A DNA stretch of 64,000 nucleotides from Owenia fusiformis (Eukaryota; Annelida; Polychaeta; Sabellida; Oweniidae): contig CAIIXF020000009.1 of the NCBI GenBank assembly GCA_903813345.2, forward strand, positions 23,959,759-24,023,758. Direction: 5' to 3'. Positions 59,859 to 64,000 of this stretch are shown here, one piece after another (within the stretch, counting starts at the first letter, position 1; each line of letters opens with the position of its first letter). Below the pieces are notes generated by a model. The model was not told the origin of the DNA, made no database searches, and saw only the letters and a program-made list of their open reading frames with translations. Made by a program: the position numbers and the translations under genes.

Positions 59859-61270
59859 CTGATTTTTTTACAAGTCATGACTTCCGGGAACATGCATGTT
59901 CGCAATGAGTATAACTATAGAATGCATTAGTTTAATGAAATGTTGGATGTCATTGTTACATACTGTTGAACCAAGGGGGTATGTAGATGTAAAAAACATA
60001 TTGCTTTAGGACTGTGTTATGTTGCGTTTAACATATACCAGACCTAAATGTACCACCTTACTAAATTATCTCATACATAAGCAGTTAAAATGAATGTCCT
60101 GGAAAATTAAAAAATTTATATATCATCTTGAACAGTTATTATGTTAGCTCATATGCGTTATCATCATTCCTCAATAATGCTGTTATGTTTTATAGAAAAT
60201 GGTGATATTTTAGGGTATCTTCTGTAAGAGGCTGGTTTCTCGATTGGAAAGATTTCCTTATTTGCACCACTTTAACACAGATCAAAGCATTGGAAACGAG
60301 ATCAAAGCCAGCAAATTGATTGATCTTAGCTCCATCTATTGCTAAAAGTATGAACTATAGTAAAGACAATATATTACATATTCAATTACTGGCTTATTTG
60401 ATATTATTCTAGATATCTATAACTTCATTTTTATATCATCGCGTGACAGTTCAGAGATATGTTTTGAAGAATAACATTGGTACATATTAAGAATGAATAA
60501 GAAGTCCTCTCCTGTGATTGAACTTTATAACATCAAATTTCTCATGAACTTGAAATTCTGAGACTTCTAGAATGTATATTTCATGGTTGTTTTTTTCTTT
60601 ATGAATAGATTCAGCTACAATTTCTTAGTTATATTTATCTAAAGTTTCGATAATATAGCCTCGGGGTTGTCAGATTCACTTAAATGAAACTTGTTCTTGA
60701 AAGTGATATATGCTTTCCCATTTCATTCTGAGTTTTATTGAAAAAATAATGGATATCATATAATCATTGGATTATCACTGATCTTTCATGGTTTCAAATT
60801 ATAAATGCACTTTGTATATGTATGCATGTTATGAGAATTCATCTCTTGGATTTAAACTTTGGTTTTCATTTTAAAATACCTGGTAGAAACTTACGAGATC
60901 AGAAAAGAGGTATTTAGTCATTTGTACTGCATACTCTTAAACTCTACTAAAATTCCAATATTTTTTATTCTTTGTTTTGTTATATGGAAAATCAATGAAA
61001 TTTTTAAAACAAGATTGGTTGTTGAAAGGGAGGTCATTAAGCATGAGAATGATTTAATGCAAATTCACTTGCATCTGTTTATGTAATGATACAAAGTCAA
61101 TTAAGCTGCAATAAGTATGTATTGATATTAATGTAAATTAAGTGTTTTTTCTATGATCTATTTGCATTGTATTAATTTTGAAAAATAGATCATAATTTTA
61201 ACTGAAATCATCTGCATCAGTGATCTCCCAACATCTAGCTTTACCAAATACCACAAACCAGAATATTGAA

Positions 61271-61455
61271 CAAGTATCTAAAGTTGAACCTGTCTTAGTG
61301 AGCACCTCTCTTAGTGAACACCTGTGTTTAGCGAACACCACTTCAAGACACATTTTTCATCGACTCCTGTATACCCTTTGTTGTGAACATCTACCTACAT
61401 TGAACACTTTTGGGGGGATCTCTAGATGTTCACTATATACAGGTTTTACTGAATA
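61271..61455 (+). repeat. 'GTGAACACCT' dispersed repeat, copy C
   Basis: AACCTGTCTTAGTGAGCACC, TCTTAGTGAACACCTGTG, TTGTGAACATCTACCTACATTGAACAC and CAGGTTTTACTGA are colinear with copies A and B. This is the most complete copy. Confidence 0.75.
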
Positions 61456-62291
61456 TCAACATTCCAGTATATCACATTTTCTCTGTTATGGGAGAGAGGG
61501 AGGGGGTTGTATATATTTTTTATAAATCATACCCTTTCATATGCTTTGATTTTGCTTCTTAAAAGAGATCTTCATGTTCAAGACTCATTGACACATACAT
61601 TTAGGAAGGGTGCATTCACCAAATGTAATGGACTGAAACAGGGTGATGACATTTTTGATTGGCAAGTTTGAATCATAGCAGTTTGCCGAAAGAAGGACAC
61701 AGAATATATGTATAATTTTACTTTGTGCTATAAACAAATGTTATTTTTCTCAAAAAGATCTCAAATTAATAAACAAGTAATTCATTCATAATATATGCAA
61801 TTGGACCTCATATTATTTTGTTAAATTCATTCTTTTTTATGTTTTTGCGAAAATTAACTGATTAATTCATACTACATAGCCTACGCATTTCAAAAACAGG
61901 TTTTAATGTATCACATTCATTGGAATAATTATCAAACCCCCATGAAGTGGTGATAAATGTATTTTACAGAATAACAAAGATTAATTTGATTAAAGTTTAA
62001 TAATGATTACAATCAAACATAATTCACTGTGTAGTTCATGAAAAAGAAGATGCTTGTATACAAAATGATAACCCTTGAATGGAATCTACTCTCTGCCATA
62101 TTTTATGATGTAGAATATATTAAAACAATATGGAAAAGGAAAAAGTATACATACATAAAATATATGAACATTCCAGTCTCCATATCATATAAGAATATAA
62201 TTCTAAATCAAATTCGCAATTCCCATTCTTTAAATGGACAGAAATAAACATTATGAACATTAAGCATGGGTATAATATATCATGCATTTAG

Positions 62292-62448
62292 ATATGCTGT
62301 CTTTTGGATGATGTATATATCACAGGGAGTGCTGGTGAACCACCAGTGTCACTGTTTTATAAGGATGGTATAGGGGAACATGGCCAAATGAATTATCTTG
62401 TCACTGCATTAAATAAACTCATACGTTATAACAGTACCAAATACAAAA
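62292..62448 (+). CDS. Weak candidate exon, plus strand
   Basis: Between acceptor-like TGCATTTAG and donor-like AAAA/GTAAAATG lie 52 codons reading LLDDVYITGSAGEPPVSLF and YKDGIGEHGQMNYL. The composition is protein-like but the splice signals are weak and no family is recognised. It does not resemble any TCF/LEF exon. Confidence 0.2.
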
Positions 62449-64000
62449 GTAAAATGTTTGAGGTTTTTGAACTTTTCGTGGTTTAGTTTGTATAGTAATA
62501 TCATGTGTATATTTCCGTGAGCTGCAATTTAATACTGTTGATTTTCAAGTGCTTTTTCAATGGATATATAATAGATCAGGATTATTAAGTTCACTTGTGA
62601 CAACATTTTGAGCAGGCCTTACTTGACAGCTACATATATAAGATGATAACATTAATAAATTAGATAACAGCACTATGCATGTATAATAATTTGTTGATTA
62701 TATGAAATTGTGAAATCTTGATATTACCGTGTTTAGTCATATTATCTTGTAGTCATGTATTTCAATGTATGCTTTTAAAAGTATCAAAAACCTGTCATAT
62801 ATGAACATCTACCTGCTAGACCTATCTAATATTGATGACATGCTATAATTTTATGTTTTTTGCAATGTTCATGTTTCATATTTTTGTGATGACTTGTGAA
62901 AGTGATTTAAACCATGCAGAATTTAGTACATGTATTGCAACCGTTGTCTTGCATGAAGCCTCTGGAACCCTTCCCTCATTCAAGCACTTTGTATAGGCTA
63001 TATGAGGGGATTGTGACGATACAACGGCTTGAATCAAGACTATTGTATGCGTTGGTTGATGATATATAATGGCTTTGATGACATGATTCACTGGACGTCA
63101 CTTCATCTTTCGACAAATCAATAATGCAATACAAGCGGTGAATTGGAAATTAAAATCAAATCAATTGTAGCTTGCAATCTGCTTGATTGACAGCTGACAC
63201 TCTACTATTTTTCATACAATTAGTGCCACTCTTGCATATCGGTGTTGAAATCAGCCATGCTTATCTGTATCTCCCTTGTTATTGCCATGCATAACAATAG
63301 AGTCATCGATCTATGCATCATCACCCGCTAGGTCCTCCTAGATTTCTGTTTGGAACATATTAATAATTATTATATCAAACCCCTGTCTCGTTTCCCATAT
63401 TCGCTCTTTTATACAGTGTACCGGGGATGGGCTGATATATGATGTAAGAATAAATACCATTTTTTAAAATGATATATACCTACATGAAAAATATCATATA
63501 TTCTAGCTCTTAGAGGTTGAAGAATTTTTTAAAATGATATATACCTACATGAAAAATATCATATAGTCTAGCTCTTAGAGGTTGAAGAATTTGTTTTCTT
63601 TTATAAAAACATGATGGATTAATTAGTCTAATTATAGGGGGCAGCACGTAAATGGACACCATGATTAAAACAAATCCATGGCCATTTATCCTTTGATAAG
63701 ACTTTCAGTTCATATCTCTAAAGGTCTCGGTATAATGGTCATTAGTTATCAAAAAGAAATCTCCAATAGTCCTGGGTAAAATCTATATACATGTACATGT
63801 ACGCATACATGTTTTCCAACTGTTTTTGTGCTATTTAACTGAATACCTCTATCCTAGGTTTTTAACTGATATTTTTGCATTTCTGATTATTCTTTCGACT
63901 GCTGAGTTCCATCTCTCAGTGTTCCCCTGACATGCTACACAAATACTATACCCCTACCCGCTATTTACAATCCATTGATCTTCTCACTTTCCTCTTTTCT
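62449..64000. other. Non-coding tail of the window
   Basis: It holds a 66-bp tandem duplication at 63460-63591 and otherwise no supported gene. A 51-codon ATG frame on the plus strand at about 62920-63072 has a normal-looking composition but no splice support. Confidence 0.4.
63460..63591 (+). repeat. 66-bp tandem duplication
   Basis: TTTTTTAAAATGATATATACC begins each unit, at about 63460 and 63526; both run through CTAGCTCTTAGAGGTTGAAG. The copies differ at one position (ATATTCTAG against ATAGTCTAG), so the duplication is recent. Each unit also has a small internal palindrome around GATATA...TATC. Confidence 0.88.

Noticed and set aside
62920-63072. 51-codon ATG frame on the plus strand and an overlapping minus-strand frame
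   Set aside because: Balanced composition but no splice sites or family resemblance; chance opening cannot be excluded.

Overview
This is AT-rich metazoan DNA. Genes are split by GT-AG introns, exons are short and far apart, and there are many small inverted-repeat elements. The mix of repeats (foldback elements, hAT-type non-autonomous elements, a Jockey/CR1-like LINE, CCGT-type microsatellites) and the two recognisable genes suggest a marine invertebrate. Phylum cannot be fixed from the sequence alone. There are no bacterial-type operons, tRNA, rRNA or CRISPR features.

Layout. 1-11.9 kb is repeat-dominated. It holds a 582-bp hAT-like element with an exact 8-bp target duplication, sitting inside an older inverted-repeat unit. 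It also holds a 5'-truncated LINE with an intact 3' half of ORF2, several hairpins, and the first copies of dispersed repeats. A possible TATA-less promoter with a strong splice donor lies near 6.4 kb. 12.1-14.5 kb holds a two-exon GCNT-like (GT14) beta-1,6-N-acetylglucosaminyltransferase of 444 aa on the + strand, complete from ATG to stop. 14.6-23 kb holds tandem duplications, a second LINE tail, another hAT-like element nested in an older repeat, and many foldback elements.

23.25-23.95 kb carries the first three coding exons (103 codons) of a TCF/LEF gene on the + strand, the nuclear effector of Wnt/beta-catenin signalling. They contain the beta-catenin-binding N-terminus. The HMG-box exons are not in the window, so the remaining 40 kb is probably one giant intron or several long ones. 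This stretch is much poorer in repeats than the first 23 kb, at least to 42 kb. Four short coding-like segments within it (28.5, 34.3, 59.7 and 62.3 kb) are reported as low-confidence exons.

Two elements in that intron stand out. At 42.7-44.7 kb a short-TIR element carries a CCGT microsatellite and a two-subtype tandem array with alternating 155/135-bp spacing. At 46.6-50.9 kb long (about 160 bp) terminal inverted repeats flank a decayed gene whose protein belongs to a repetitive, uncharacterised invertebrate family. Its conserved acidic motifs (SHEEADT, SNDTD, HAFTGCDST) resemble a PIN/FEN-like nuclease, and it ends in a Cys-rich tail. This looks like a DNA transposon whose only visible gene is that nuclease-like protein, and it is the best candidate here for an undescribed system.
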